Notes: a model not told the origin generated them from the sequence alone. Counted from the first letter of the stretch, positions 35,860 to 45,779 are shown. The stretch is DNA of 64,000 nucleotides from Lentibacillus cibarius (GCF_005887555.1 NZ_VCIA01000001.1:558001-622000), one strand, 5' to 3'. Numbers and translations: made by a program.

Positions 35860-35900
35860 CTGAATTATATTAGCCACTTAAAGCGTCATTTCGCCGCCTG

Positions 35901-36989
35901 TTACAATACAGGTTCACCGTGTGTGCGTGCGGAGAATGATTTAAGTTCATCCATAAATTGCTCAAATGTAGGGATATCCATTTGTTGAGCAGAATCTGAT
36001 AAGGCAACTGCCGGATCTGGGTGAACCTCGGCCATAACCCCATCAGCACCGATTGCTAGAGCCGCTCTTGCTGCCGGTAGTAACAGATCCCTTCGTCCAG
36101 TAGAATGAGTAACATCCACCATTACAGGCAAGTGTGTTTCTTGTTTAAGAATCGGAACTGCTGAAATATCAAGTGTATTTCTAGTAGCTTTCTCATACGT
36201 GCGGATTCCGCGTTCACATAAGATAATATTTCCGTTACCTTTTGAAATAATATATTCAGCGGCATTTAAAAATTCTGAAATAGTTGCCGACATACCACGT
36301 TTCAAAAGAACAGGCTTCGTTCCTTCTCCAGCTGCTTTAAGCAATTCGAAATTTTGCATGTTCCGTGCACCTATCTGAATCACATCAAGGTAGTCTGCTG
36401 CTTTTTCAATATCTGCCGGATTGACAATTTCACTAACCACCGCCATATCTAATTCATCGGCAACCTTTTTGAGTATCTGCAATCCTTCAAGACCAAGCCC
36501 TTGGAAATCATACGGTGATGTCCTTGGTTTGAAAGCTCCTCCACGCAGCAGCTTACCTCCTTTATTTTTTACCGCTTGGGCTACCTCTTTGACCTGTTCA
36601 TAGCTTTCAACTGCACAAGGTCCCATTACATGGTGCACATTTCCGTCACCGACTTTTTCCCCTTTAATATCAATAACCGTATTGTCCGGCTTCTTCTTTC
36701 TGGAAACAAGCAATGCTTTCCGGTGGTCATCTTCCTGCAATTCAAGACTGGCTTTAAAAATTTCTTTAAAAATATGCTCAATTGTCGAATTTTCAAACGG
36801 ACCTTCGTTTTTCCCAGTCAATTCATCCAGCATCTTTCGTTCCCTGACTGGGTCAAAGCGATTAATACTCTGTTTATTTTTTACCTTTCCGATTTCTTGG
36901 GCAATTTCAGCACGCTGATTGATTAAATCAAGCAGCTGTTCGTTGATGCCATCCAATTGTTGCCTCAGCTGTTCTAATTCGTTAGTCAT
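35901..36989 (-). CDS. aroA: DAHP synthase/chorismate mutase, AroA(G)
   Basis: A 362-residue fusion. An AroQ-type chorismate mutase occupies about residues 1-90 ([30 protein letters not shown]). The DAHP synthase barrel follows ([15 protein letters not shown] near 118-132, [15 protein letters not shown] near 150). It makes the first compound of aromatic amino acid synthesis and is feedback-controlled through the mutase domain by chorismate or prephenate. Single gene with its own terminator, next to ccpA as in B. subtilis. Confidence 0.95.
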   Translation of the reverse strand: MTNELEQLRQQLDGINEQLLDLINQRAEIAQEIGKVKNKQSINRFDPVRERKMLDELTGKNEGPFENSTIEHIFKEIFKASLELQEDDHRKALLVSRKKKPDNTVIDIKGEKVGDGNVHHVMGPCAVESYEQVKEVAQAVKNKGGKLLRGGAFKPRTSPYDFQGLGLEGLQILKKVADELDMAVVSEIVNPADIEKAADYLDVIQIGARNMQNFELLKAAGEGTKPVLLKRGMSATISEFLNAAEYIISKGNGNIILCERGIRTYEKATRNTLDISAVPILKQETHLPVMVDVTHSTGRRDLLLPAARAALAIGADGVMAEVHPDPAVALSDSAQQMDIPTFEQFMDELKSFSARTHGEPVL

Positions 36990-37430
36990 TCAAACCCCTC
37001 CTGCTACGTTTTTATTCTGAAAATAAACCACATTTGTATAATTAGACACCATTATATCGGAAAGTCTTTTCTTTGTCACCCCTATATCCGGCAATTTTTT
37101 TACAAAAATAAAAACACTACTAACATCGATTCATTCTTCAATCACGACTCATGACTGCCAGCAAACCCCTGAGGCAACGTCCTTGGAACAGTACACGACA
37201 CAGAAACTGGGACAAAAGTATGGAATCAAAAAAACCGAACGATTCAAAATGCTTCATTAGATTTCGAATCAGTTCGGATTTTTTATCGTACAATGGGCTT
37301 TTGCCTAAACCAGCTGAGGAAAGATGCTAAATTTGTCCAACCTTTCGTCTTTAGTGCTGAACGTTTTAGTTATGTCCCAACTCCTATTGCTGTATGTGTC
37401 ATGTTGCCATTGTGGTTATTCTTTGTGCCC
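36990..37430. other. Intergenic region holding a MITE-like element
   Basis: No gene. Upstream part (36990-37130) should hold the aroA promoter on the minus strand. The rest is taken up by the element described at 37203-37383. Confidence 0.6.
37203..37383. repeat. MITE-like element with TGGGACA inverted ends
   Basis: Left end AAACTGGGACAAAA (from 37204) and right end TTATGTCCCAACTCC (to about 37384) share the inverted core TGGGACA/TGTCCCA. Inside, CCGAACGATTC/GAATC-A-GTTCGG (37235-37277) with A- and T-runs on its sides forms a bidirectional terminator-like hairpin. No coding capacity. Similar TGGGACA-ended intergenic repeats are common in Bacillales. Confidence 0.55.
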
Positions 37431-37712
37431 TTATCCCGCATTGATGCGAGTTAGCTCCTGTGCCTTTTGTGTAAATCTTGATGTTGTTTCCGCTGCTTTA
37501 TTCTTCCATTCGGAGCCTTTGTCATAGGCGGTATTTTTCCATTCCCCGGCACGACTTTTTAATTCGGCTGCTCCTGTGTTAAGGTCTCCGCGTAACTCAT
37601 TTCCTGATTTCGGAGCCAGGAGTAGCGCTGTTAAAGCGCCACCAGTCGCGCCAATAACTGAACCAATAACAAATTCTTTTCCATTAAATTTTTGATTTTC
37701 ACAGTTTTCCAT
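37431..37712 (-). CDS. ytxH: YtxH-domain general stress protein
   Basis: A 93-residue protein. A hydrophobic glycine/alanine-rich segment (FVIGSVIGATGGALTALLLAP, about 14-34) is followed by the PKSGNELR signature of YtxH and an amphipathic helical tail. In B. subtilis ytxGHJ is a sigma-B/sigma-H stress operon. Here it follows ytxG by 18 bases, and no ytxJ is seen behind it. Function unknown. Confidence 0.87.
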   Translation of the reverse strand: MENCENQKFNGKEFVIGSVIGATGGALTALLLAPKSGNELRGDLNTGAAELKSRAGEWKNTAYDKGSEWKNKAAETTSRFTQKAQELTRINAG

Positions 37713-37730
37713 CCGAATTCCTCCCCTTAG

Positions 37731-38138
37731 TCACTTGTTCTTTTTCCGTTTCCAAAATTCAACAATCGCATTGCCCCATTTCAAAACTTCAGAGGCCTTT
37801 TCTTGATCGTATGCGGCAGTTTTTGATATATTGTCCGACAACTCCCGCAATGATCCATTAAGATCGTTTGCCGTCTTTCCAATTCCTTCTGCCCCATCAA
37901 ATAAACCATTTAATTTTTCCGATTTTCGATTAACATCGTCTGCTAGTTTATTTGTTTTGTTCAACAATTCTGCTGTTTCCGTAGTTACCCCCTGTAGTTG
38001 CACTTCCAGGTTCTTCAACGTACCCTGGGCATTATTTAGTGTACGCTGCAAAGCTTTCAACGTGACTACCGTATAAATGACAAGCACTACAACGGCAGCT
38101 GCTACGATTAGTGCAGAAATGTACAGCATGAGTTCCAT
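37731..38138 (-). CDS. ytxG: YtxG, DUF948 stress protein
   Basis: A 135-residue protein with an N-terminal membrane helix (about 3-27) and a long coiled-coil part (about 30-110), ending in a basic tail. This is the DUF948 pattern of YtxG. First gene of the ytxG-ytxH operon, probably stress-induced. No sigma-B or sigma-H promoter could be recognised with confidence. The ATG has AAGGAGCTGATT about 11 bases upstream. Confidence 0.88.
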   Translation of the reverse strand: MELMLYISALIVAAAVVVLVIYTVVTLKALQRTLNNAQGTLKNLEVQLQGVTTETAELLNKTNKLADDVNRKSEKLNGLFDGAEGIGKTANDLNGSLRELSDNISKTAAYDQEKASEVLKWGNAIVEFWKRKKNK

Positions 38139-38440
38139 TAGCTAATCAGCTCCTTCAAATTTAAACAGTCAATACACAGATTAGTGGATGCTGGATAAAC
38201 AAGCCGATAATGGTATAACGAACAAGAACTAGTAGTGTCCACAGATTTACATCGCTAATGATTGTCCCAATTCGGACGATTGCGCGCACACTCTATTTAT
38301 CACAAATTCCCTGTTCCTAATTTTTTAAACCCATCCATAAAAATCCGTTTACGCACATCCACTTATTCTTACTATAACGAATTATTTCTTTCATTTCGAC
38401 AAATATGCCGGAAATTCCTTTCAAAACACAAAAACAAGAG

Positions 38441-38586
38441 AACAAAGGCGCAAGCGCCCTTGCAGGCTAGGAACGCGACGTCCTGTCCGGGCGCCTGCAC
38501 TAGCACGTCCTGTGCGTCGAAGCCGGACGTAGCTTAGCCTTGTAAGTAAAAGTCATATCGCTAAATTTTCTAGTTTCTAATCTTTT
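38441..38586 (+). repeat. Dispersed modular repeat, copy A (full)
   Basis: Three parts: a left end AACAAAGGCGC (38441-38451), a middle module with GGGCGCCTGCACTAGCACG (from 38490) and a right part from AGCCGGACGT (38521) to CTAATCTTT (38585). The left and right parts recur in copy B and the middle module in copy C. The right end abuts the murC terminator hairpin. No coding capacity. Confidence 0.8.
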
Positions 38587-38613
38587 AAAAAAGCCTGCAG
38601 TACAGGCTTTTTT
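38587..38613. terminator. Terminator after murC
   Basis: AAAAAAGCCTG pairs with CAGGCTTTTTT around a short loop, 4 bases from the murC stop codon; symmetric A- and T-runs let it work both ways. Confidence 0.92.
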
Positions 38614-38616
38614 AAA

Positions 38617-39939
38617 TCATGCATTCATTTTATCGTTTCCCACGGATATCAACTGTTTTTCATAAGCTTCTTGAAACTTCTGGATGTCCCCGGCACCCAT
38701 GAAAAGCAGCACACTGGCTGTAGTATCCAGTAGCACCTCCGTATTAGACAAATCAAGGATAGAACTTCCGTCAATAAGTTCCTGTAGATCTTGAATGGTT
38801 AATTTTCCACTTTCTTCTCTTGCTGACCCGAAAATATCACACAAGTAAACCACATCAGCAAGATTTAGACTATCGGCGAATTCCTGAAGAAAGGTTTTTG
38901 TACGGGTAAATGTATGTGGCTGAAAGATAGCAGCAATTTGTTTATCCGGATACTTCTTCCGGGCAGCATCAATTGTCGCTGTAATTTCTTTAGGGTGATG
39001 TGCATAATCATCAATTAAAATCTGTTTGCCAATTCGCTTTTCCGTAAATCGCCGTTTAACACCTGTAAAACTGCTTAATTCTTTTATCGTATCTGTTTTC
39101 ATATCTTCATAGTGACAAATGGCAATAACTGATAAGGCATTCAGAACATTATGATCCCCGTACATCGGGATTGCGAATGTATCATAATACGTGTTACGTA
39201 CAAATACATCAAATTCGGTACCGTGCATTGTTTCCTTTACATTTTGTGCCTGGAAATCATTGGTACTGGCAAACCCGTAGTATACTACCGGAACCTTTGT
39301 CTGTATTCGCTGCAGTTGTTCATCATCACCACAAGCAATAATACCTTTTTTAACTTGATCCGCCATCATCTGAAAAGCGTAAAAAACATCATCAATACTT
39401 GTAAAATAGTCCGGATGGTCAAAGTCTATATTCGTCATGATTGCATAATCCGGTTTGTAGCTAAGGAAGTGACGTCGGTATTCACACGCCTCAAACACGA
39501 AATACTTACTGTCCACATGACCTTTCCCGGTACCATCACCAATCAAATACGAAATCGGGAACGATGAATCAAGTACATGTGCCAGCAAACCAGTTGTCGA
39601 CGTTTTTCCGTGCGCACCGGTAACTGCAATACTTGTATACTGCTTCAACCATTCCCCTAAAAATTCATGATAGCGGTAGAAAGTCAATCCCTTTCTTCGT
39701 GCTTCTTTAATTTCCGGATGATTATCTGAAAAAGCATTACCTGCGATAACCGTATAACCTTCCTTAATGTTCGTTTCTGAAAAAGGGAAGATTGGAATGT
39801 TTTTTTCCTCTAATGCTTTTTGTGTAAAAAATCGTTTCTCAACGTCAGCCCCCTGCACGCTTTCCCCAGAATCATGAAGAATGTGAGCAAGTGCACTCAT
39901 TCCGGTTCCCTTGATACCAATAAAATGGTAAGTTGTCAT
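38617..39939 (-). CDS. murC: UDP-N-acetylmuramate-alanine ligase MurC
   Basis: A 440-residue Mur ligase that adds L-alanine to UDP-MurNAc in the cytoplasm, the first peptide step of cell-wall precursor synthesis. Visible: the N-terminal UDP-binding motif [14 protein letters not shown], the ATP loop [12 protein letters not shown] (about 108-119), the DFDHPDYF region and the C-terminal [10 protein letters not shown]. Length matches B. subtilis. Single gene with terminator, upstream of ytxGH as in B. subtilis. Confidence 0.96.
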   Translation of the reverse strand: MTTYHFIGIKGTGMSALAHILHDSGESVQGADVEKRFFTQKALEEKNIPIFPFSETNIKEGYTVIAGNAFSDNHPEIKEARRKGLTFYRYHEFLGEWLKQYTSIAVTGAHGKTSTTGLLAHVLDSSFPISYLIGDGTGKGHVDSKYFVFEACEYRRHFLSYKPDYAIMTNIDFDHPDYFTSIDDVFYAFQMMADQVKKGIIACGDDEQLQRIQTKVPVVYYGFASTNDFQAQNVKETMHGTEFDVFVRNTYYDTFAIPMYGDHNVLNALSVIAICHYEDMKTDTIKELSSFTGVKRRFTEKRIGKQILIDDYAHHPKEITATIDAARKKYPDKQIAAIFQPHTFTRTKTFLQEFADSLNLADVVYLCDIFGSAREESGKLTIQDLQELIDGSSILDLSNTEVLLDTTASVLLFMGAGDIQKFQEAYEKQLISVGNDKMNA

Positions 39940-40068
39940 AAAAAAGAACCTCCAAAATTATGTCTGAAACAATTTCGCGTATAGCCCGAGGCTCACAGCT
40001 ATTTAGCTATTATAGCAAAGAACCGTGAAGAATAAAATAGCTAAATCCCTGTCATACCGGTCGACGGT

Positions 40069-41193
40069 TTACTCATCATCATCCTGCGGGCAATATTCAA
40101 CCTTTTCCATTCGCTGATTTGGCCGGTAGCGCCGTCCTTCTTTGGCTTCCGGAACACCGTTAAACAAAACATTATCTCCGGTAAAGCCGATCTTGATTTT
40201 CAGCAAGCTCCCCCCGACACCATACATATCAACAGGTACACCGTTTTCTTCAAAATAACTGATTCGTTCCTCCGTAAATCCGCCGCTGACCATGATATTT
40301 ACATGGGAAAATCCCTCATCGTCAAGTGCTTTTCTTAAAGCAAAGACAAGTTCCGGATTCGTTCCCCTTGGATCAAAGGTGCCCATCAAGTGATGATTAC
40401 GTAAAAAATATTTGTCGACAAGCGTTCTGGACGTATCGATACGAACTGCTTTTAGTTCCTCTCCGAATGCGTGGGCCACTTTTAATGAATCTGTAATCAC
40501 ATCATTATTGTAGTCCACCAGAGCAACGAGGTCGTCTTCGGGGTAAATTTCATGATAGGCTTTTGACGCCGCAACGACATCACCACGAAACAACTGGATC
40601 ATTGCATGCGGCATCGTGCCCATCCCTTCTTTACCCCACCATTCATTCATTGCATGTGTCGCCTGGGCGGTTGATCCGCCGATAAAAGCGGCATAGCCGT
40701 CACCAGCCTGTTGCGTATAATGATCATCACGATCGCCCATGAAAATAACCGGTTTTTGTTTTCCGGATAAACTGGCAGCTTTCACGACATTATATACATT
40801 CGTAGCCACTGATGTTCTTCTTCCCAGGATGCCGTCAATAATCCCCTCCAAAAAACCGAATTGCTGATATGCACCGGAGATCGTCAGTACAGTTTCATAC
40901 GGACCAATTTTGTCTCCATCTTTCAGCGAGTGGATTTCCAATTCCTCTGGTTTATCAGCAAATGTATGAACCAGCGCTATCGCTTCATCCGTACCACATA
41001 GCACGGCTTCATTATTTTTTTGAAAAAATTGCATTGTTACATGATTATTAGGCTGCATTTTTTCGGCAATTTCCTTCGTCTTTAGGAAATATACAGCAGA
41101 AAACCATCCATCTTTAATCCGTTCATCAAACTTGAACGTTTTATTCGTCAAACGTTTAATGTCGCCATTTAATTTTTTAGTAATTTCCTTCAT
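40069..41193 (-). CDS. Nicotinate phosphoribosyltransferase family protein
   Basis: A 374-residue protein with the fold pattern of nicotinate/nicotinamide phosphoribosyltransferases. Recognisable parts: the FLEGIIDGILGRRTSVATN helix, PVIFMGDRDDHYTQQAGDGYAAFIGGSTAQATHAMNE-type core with its catalytic His region, the RIDTSR stretch and VSGGFTEERI. It likely makes NaMN from nicotinate, for NAD salvage. Substrate is inferred. The ATG at 41193 has GAGGAGAAGC upstream; an ATG 42 bases earlier lacks one. It stands between murC and sftA. Confidence 0.78.
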   Translation of the reverse strand: MKEITKKLNGDIKRLTNKTFKFDERIKDGWFSAVYFLKTKEIAEKMQPNNHVTMQFFQKNNEAVLCGTDEAIALVHTFADKPEELEIHSLKDGDKIGPYETVLTISGAYQQFGFLEGIIDGILGRRTSVATNVYNVVKAASLSGKQKPVIFMGDRDDHYTQQAGDGYAAFIGGSTAQATHAMNEWWGKEGMGTMPHAMIQLFRGDVVAASKAYHEIYPEDDLVALVDYNNDVITDSLKVAHAFGEELKAVRIDTSRTLVDKYFLRNHHLMGTFDPRGTNPELVFALRKALDDEGFSHVNIMVSGGFTEERISYFEENGVPVDMYGVGGSLLKIKIGFTGDNVLFNGVPEAKEGRRYRPNQRMEKVEYCPQDDDE

Positions 41194-41277
41194 ACCGCTT
41201 CTCCTCGTAAACATAAAAGATTTTGTGACATTCATTCCCTCTTATCATATAAGAATAACTGAAACGAGACAAGCAGA

Positions 41278-43452
41278 CTACCCTTTCCTAACTTGTGCAG
41301 CGCTCACCAACACTTCACGAGGTTTGCTCCCATTTTGTTGTGCTATAATTCCCTCGTTTTCCATGGCATCCATCAACCTGGCAGCACGGTTATAGCCAAT
41401 TTTAAATTGCCTTTGTAATAAGGACGTACTTGCACGATTATGCTGCACAACGAAATCAATCGCTTCATCAAGTAACTCATCTGTCTCGTCATCCTTCGTA
41501 ACTTGGGCAAGCAGTTGCTCCTGTTCAAACTGGTACTCAGGCTCAGCAATGGAACGGGCATAATCTGCGACACGATCAATTTCATCGTCAGAAACGAACG
41601 CTCCCTGAATCCGCACACTTTTACCTGATCCATTTTCTGTAAACAGCATATCTCCGTAGCCAAGCAATTTCTCAGCGCCACTCACATCGAGAATAGTTCT
41701 GGAGTCAACTTGTGACGATACACTGAAGGCAATCCGGGTTGGGATGTTTGCTTTAATCAACCCTGTAATAACATCGACGGATGGCCGCTGGGTGGCAAGC
41801 AGCAGATGAATACCACATGCTCGAGCTTTCTGAGCAATCCGGCTGATGGCATCCTCTACGTCTTGTGGTGCGGCCATCATCAAGTCAGCAAGCTCATCTA
41901 TCACGATAACAATAAACGGCATTTTATCTTTGTGACGATATTCCCGTTCCATCTTTTTGTTAAATCGCTTAATGTCTCGAACACCTTCCCGCACAAACGC
42001 GTCATAGCGTTCTTCCATTTCACTAACCGCCCATTTCAAAGCAGCAGTTGCCGCTTTAACGTCCGTTATCACCGGTGATAGGAGGTGTGGAATGCCATTA
42101 AAGGGGGCCAATTCAACCATCTTTGGATCAATCATCAAAAATTTGACATCCTCATGGTTCGCTTTATATAAAAGGCTGATTAAAATGGCGTTGATACAAA
42201 CACTTTTACCTGATCCGGTTGCGCCGGCGATTAGCCCATGCGGCATTTTTTGGATATCCGTTATTTGTGGTTCGCCCTCAATGTTTAATCCCAATCCAAC
42301 CGTCAAAGGAGAAGTACTTGATTGAAAACGCTCCGAACTGAAAATTTCCTGCAATCCTACTTTTTGTGCATGCTGATTAGGAATTTCGATCCCAATCGTA
42401 CTTTTCCCGGGAATGGGCGCTTCCATCCGAATGTCTTTAGCCGCCATATTCAATTTCAAATCGTCACTCAGGTTTTTAATTTTGCTTACTTTCACCCCGG
42501 GCTCCGGTTGTACTTCAAATCTTGTCACCGATGGACCTTGGGTTGTGCGAACGACTTTAGCCCGTACATGGAAATGTTCAAGCGTTTTTTCAAGCAGTTC
42601 TTTTTCACTGTTCATCCATAATGCATCCTGCGTGCTTTTGGGCTCAGGGTCATCCAATAAATAGTATGGTATCGTATTTGTTTCGACTGATTTATGTTTC
42701 ATTGTCGAACTAACGGGCTCGGGTTTTCTAGTTTTGACAGTCTGCTTTTGTTTTAATTTGTCATTTGCTGACATCATCACATTGAATGGCAAAGGTTTAC
42801 CGCTGTTCGATCCATTTTGTTGGACCTGACGTTTTCGCGGATATTGATTTTTCTCTTCCCGACGTTCATTCCTAGGTTCTTCGGCCGCATCCGCTTTCGT
42901 GTGTTCCTCCACAATCGCATCCGGTTGACTGTTTCCTTCAGGGTCATCTGTACTTTCATTCTCATTGGCTGTCAGAGTGGTATATAATACTGGTTCCGTT
43001 GACTGTTCCTGTTCTCTCACCGGTTCCGACTGTTCTTCCTGTTTTCGTTGAAATGCCGGTATTTCGGTACGTCGCTCTTCCCTTTTTTCCCGATGTTGAA
43101 AACCATAAATCGGTGACGGGACATCACTGGGGGTAAACGGCTTATCAGGATCCGGCCTATAAATCTGCCTGTCTTTCAAGTCTACCTCTTCCGGCTGTTC
43201 CTCATCCGTTTTCGCTTGATTTTCCGTTTGTTTTCTTGCAAAAGCCGGCTTATCAGAATCATCTGGTTCCTGAGAGGGGGTATCAGGGATGACAGGAAAG
43301 CGAAATGGTTTTCGTGCCGGATATTGATAGGTCATTCTCGTGCGTAATTCCCGTTTACCGTAATCCCATTCCACAGGTGCTGATTCATCATCGTTTTCTT
43401 CCGTTTTCTCAAAAAAAAGGTTGCTGAGTTTCTTCTTCCATCTATCCCACAT
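41278..43452 (-). CDS. sftA: DNA translocase SftA (FtsK/SpoIIIE family)
   Basis: A 724-residue soluble DNA pump that moves chromosome arms away from the division septum. A long charged, low-complexity N-terminal half (about 1-260) has no membrane helices. Then comes the motor domain with IAGATGSGKSVCINAIL (Walker A, about 410) and VIVIDELADLMM (Walker B), and a C-terminal gamma winged helix (about 655-720) that reads orientation sequences. The N-terminal linker is shorter than in B. subtilis SftA, which is over 900 residues. Transcribed separately after a terminator. Confidence 0.93.
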   Translation of the reverse strand: MWDRWKKKLSNLFFEKTEENDDESAPVEWDYGKRELRTRMTYQYPARKPFRFPVIPDTPSQEPDDSDKPAFARKQTENQAKTDEEQPEEVDLKDRQIYRPDPDKPFTPSDVPSPIYGFQHREKREERRTEIPAFQRKQEEQSEPVREQEQSTEPVLYTTLTANENESTDDPEGNSQPDAIVEEHTKADAAEEPRNERREEKNQYPRKRQVQQNGSNSGKPLPFNVMMSANDKLKQKQTVKTRKPEPVSSTMKHKSVETNTIPYYLLDDPEPKSTQDALWMNSEKELLEKTLEHFHVRAKVVRTTQGPSVTRFEVQPEPGVKVSKIKNLSDDLKLNMAAKDIRMEAPIPGKSTIGIEIPNQHAQKVGLQEIFSSERFQSSTSPLTVGLGLNIEGEPQITDIQKMPHGLIAGATGSGKSVCINAILISLLYKANHEDVKFLMIDPKMVELAPFNGIPHLLSPVITDVKAATAALKWAVSEMEERYDAFVREGVRDIKRFNKKMEREYRHKDKMPFIVIVIDELADLMMAAPQDVEDAISRIAQKARACGIHLLLATQRPSVDVITGLIKANIPTRIAFSVSSQVDSRTILDVSGAEKLLGYGDMLFTENGSGKSVRIQGAFVSDDEIDRVADYARSIAEPEYQFEQEQLLAQVTKDDETDELLDEAIDFVVQHNRASTSLLQRQFKIGYNRAARLMDAMENEGIIAQQNGSKPREVLVSAAQVRKG

Positions 43453-43523
43453 ATGTATCCACTCATTTCTATCAAATTAGCACTAGTTCCAGTTTACCAA
43501 TTATTTGCTTCAAATGGGAGTAT

Positions 43524-43562
43524 AAAAAACAACCTTTGTCAAAAAGACGCAGGTTGTTTTTT
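43524..43562. terminator. Terminator hairpin next to repeat copy B
   Basis: Perfect 12-bp stem AAAAAACAACCT/AGGTTGTTTTTT with a 15-base loop. It lies between ytpR and sftA on the minus strand and works in both directions. Confidence 0.88.
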
Positions 43563-43642
43563 GAAAGATAAGAAACTATAAAATTTAGCGATATAACTTT
43601 TACTTGCTAGGTTAATCCACGTCCGGCTCCAGCGCCTTTGTT
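43563..43642 (-). repeat. Dispersed modular repeat, copy B (short)
   Basis: On the minus strand it has the left end AACAAAGGCGC joined by three bases to AGCCGGACGT, then an AAGTAAAAGT-ATATCGCTAAATTTT-TAGTTTCT-ATCTTT tail matching copy A closely. It lacks copy A's middle module. It directly abuts the terminator hairpin at 43524-43562, just as copy A abuts the murC terminator. Confidence 0.8.
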
Positions 43643-43668
43643 ATATCATCTATCGGTGATTTACAATA

Positions 43669-43713
43669 AAAAACTTCAGCATTTTCTACAAGATGAAGTG
43701 ATGCCAAGTTTTT
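43669..43713 (-). terminator. Probable ytpR terminator
   Basis: AAAAACTT pairs with AAGTTTTT, and inner GCAT with ATGC, about 30 bases after the ytpR stop codon. Confidence 0.6.
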
Positions 43714-43743
43714 AATAAGACAGCATAGTTAAGTTTAGGTTTA

Positions 43744-44346
43744 TTAAAACTCAAATGGCTGACCTGTTTCGTAGGATTCATCAAGAACATAAATACCTTT
43801 CTCTTCAGGAGCGTCAGGCAGTCCGAGTTCTTTTTGCGAGCAAATCATCCCATTAGAAGGTACCCCACGTAGCTCGGTTGCTTTTATTTTCATACCACTG
43901 GGCATGACCGCACCGACTTTTGCCACAACCACTTTCTGTCCTGCTTCCACATTGGGTGCCCCACAGACAATCTGCAGCTGTTCATCACCTGTTTCAACCT
44001 GACAAACACTTAGTTTATCGGCATTTTCATGCTGTTCTTTTGTTTTAACATAGCCAACGACAAACGAGGGGCTCAAGTCAAAATCAAGTGAATCTTGCAA
44101 GTTATTTTTGGCGAAGGCTTTCTTTAGCTGGTCAAGCAGTGTTTCCGTCATCGTTATTTTTCCCTTGCCATCCAAACTAACATAGGAAGACGCGTTAAAT
44201 AGATTATAGCCTAACAAATCACCTTTTTCATCCGTTATTTTCGTTACATCTCCATAATTTTCATGCATCTTATCATAACGGTTTCCTTCTTTGATTGGAA
44301 TAATAAGTACATCTCCGGCAGCCTTGGGGTTGTAAAAAACATCCAT
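43744..44346 (-). CDS. ytpR: YtpR, tRNA-binding domain protein
   Basis: A 200-residue protein whose C-terminal half (about 90-200) is an EMAP-II/PheT-like OB fold: [24 protein letters not shown] and [10 protein letters not shown] are typical. The N-terminal half is a YtpR-specific domain. Family members bind tRNA, possibly as a discriminating or storage protein; the role is unproven. Third gene of the ytpP-ytpQ-ytpR run, 24 bases after ytpQ. Confidence 0.9.
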   Translation of the reverse strand: MDVFYNPKAAGDVLIIPIKEGNRYDKMHENYGDVTKITDEKGDLLGYNLFNASSYVSLDGKGKITMTETLLDQLKKAFAKNNLQDSLDFDLSPSFVVGYVKTKEQHENADKLSVCQVETGDEQLQIVCGAPNVEAGQKVVVAKVGAVMPSGMKIKATELRGVPSNGMICSQKELGLPDAPEEKGIYVLDESYETGQPFEF

Positions 44347-44369
44347 TTGCTTCAGTCCTTTCTAGTGAT

Positions 44370-45179
44370 TTATTTCTTTTCCGGTCTATTTTTAGCAAGT
44401 ATGAAAACAGGTTCCAATGTCTTATCTTCATAGATAAATGGCAGGGACGTAATCGGTATACGACCTTCCGCGAAAAATTTCATCGTCATTTGCGCCAGTA
44501 TATCGTAACCGGCTTTATTCTGGATATCCGCAAAAATCAGCACATCCTGATGAGGGACGGCTACAGCCAATTCCCCTTTCGCATTCGCCAGCATTTCTTC
44601 GAGGAACGCTTCGTTTAAGATTCTGCTAGCATCATAGCCATCTTGTTTGGCCACAAAGTAAAAATCATTTTCCGCCACTGTATCCTTTTTATAGTCATTC
44701 GCCAGTGACCGAACATTGAAGGATGCGATTTCATCAATCCAGCCATATGACCAGCCTTCCTGTTCAAGCATTGGTTCATCAATAAGGCGATAGGACTTGC
44801 CAAGATCCAACGCATAAAAAACACGCGTCTCTGCCGTATGTTCCTTATAGACAAGTTTCGTTCCAGCATTGGTTTCTGTCGGGAATGATGTAGCGCGGAT
44901 GACTGGATAAATTTGCTTTTCCATGCCTGATAATTCATGCGTTTCATGCATAATCCTTAGCGCTTCCAGTACATGTTCCTCAAGATCGTCAACAGCAGCC
45001 TCTCCGCGTTCATTGTATTTAGCGATAACATTGGGAAGGGTGATGGTCATGCCCTGCCCAGTATCTTGCCACTCGATGCGAAACGTGTCTTTATCACGGT
45101 TGTACGATGTTCTGAATTCAGGCCTGGCAATCCGATCTTCAATCATTTTTTTCATTTTGATGCTTGTCATTTTCGACAT
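44370..45179 (-). CDS. ytpQ: YtpQ, DUF1444 protein
   Basis: A 269-residue soluble protein of the DUF1444 family, identified by size and by its place between ytpP and ytpR. It contains a conserved IYPVIRATSFP stretch (about 92-102) and LAKNRPEK at the C-terminus. No catalytic motif is recognised. It follows ytpP by 13 bases and the three genes probably share one transcript. Confidence 0.87.
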   Translation of the reverse strand: MSKMTSIKMKKMIEDRIARPEFRTSYNRDKDTFRIEWQDTGQGMTITLPNVIAKYNERGEAAVDDLEEHVLEALRIMHETHELSGMEKQIYPVIRATSFPTETNAGTKLVYKEHTAETRVFYALDLGKSYRLIDEPMLEQEGWSYGWIDEIASFNVRSLANDYKKDTVAENDFYFVAKQDGYDASRILNEAFLEEMLANAKGELAVAVPHQDVLIFADIQNKAGYDILAQMTMKFFAEGRIPITSLPFIYEDKTLEPVFILAKNRPEKK

Positions 45180-45192
45180 CCTTTAACCTCCC

Positions 45193-45510
45193 TTAACCGT
45201 CCGCTTTTTCCATAAATGCCAGAATTTCATCTTTTGTTTTTCGATCTTTGCTGACGAACCGGTCAACTTCTTTCCCATTTTTGAATGCGATAAAGCTTGG
45301 AATACCGAACACATCGTATTCCTGACAAATATCGATAAACTGATCACGGTCAACTAAAATAAACGTGAAATTCGGATAGGCTTCTTCAATTTCCGGTAAC
45401 ACCGGTTCAATGACGCGACAATCCGGGCACCAGTCAGCAGAAAATACTAGAACTACATTTTTACTATTGATATGATCATTTAACTGTTCAACTGATTCAA
45501 GTGATTTCAT
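45193..45510 (-). CDS. ytpP: Thioredoxin-like protein YtpP
   Basis: A 105-residue thioredoxin-fold protein with the redox motif SADWCPDCR (CPDC in place of the usual CGPC) and the cis-proline in FGIPSFIAF. The CPDC motif suggests a thiol reductase or a bacilliredoxin-like task; substrates are unknown. Two in-frame ATGs compete (45516 and 45510); the second has better spacing (9 bases) from GGAGGT. First gene of the ytpPQR run. Confidence 0.9.
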   Translation of the reverse strand: MKSLESVEQLNDHINSKNVVLVFSADWCPDCRVIEPVLPEIEEAYPNFTFILVDRDQFIDICQEYDVFGIPSFIAFKNGKEVDRFVSKDRKTKDEILAFMEKADG

Positions 45511-45671
45511 ATACATCTACCTCCATTGTAATCACTATCATATCTTTGATTGCGACTCGATTCAATTAACTTGATGTGTGAGGTAGGTCAAATTTTTAAG
45601 CAGGGCTCCGACGTATAAAACAAAGAAAGTCGCAACACATCACACAAAAAGCTAAAAGCTGCCTTTCTTTT

Positions 45672-45730
45672 CCAAGGGCGCCTGCACTAGCACGTCCTGT
45701 GCGTCGTAGCGACGTAACTTATCTTCTCAG
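45672..45730 (+). repeat. Dispersed modular repeat, copy C (middle module only)
   Basis: Shares an exact stretch of about 31 bases with the middle module of copy A (GGGCGCCTGCACTAGCACG and onward to GTGCGTCG) and then diverges to GACGTAACTTATCTTCTC. It lies between ytpP and the lipoprotein gene. Confidence 0.75.
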
Positions 45731-45779
45731 AAAAAACCGGCCAAAATGAACATGCATTTCCGCCGGCAGTATCGTGTAA

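Larger units (their letters stand above)
38139..38616. other. Intergenic region with a dispersed repeat
   Basis: No gene supported. The first part (38139-38300) should hold the ytxG promoter. The second half carries the longest copy of a three-copy repeat and the murC terminator. Confidence 0.6.
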
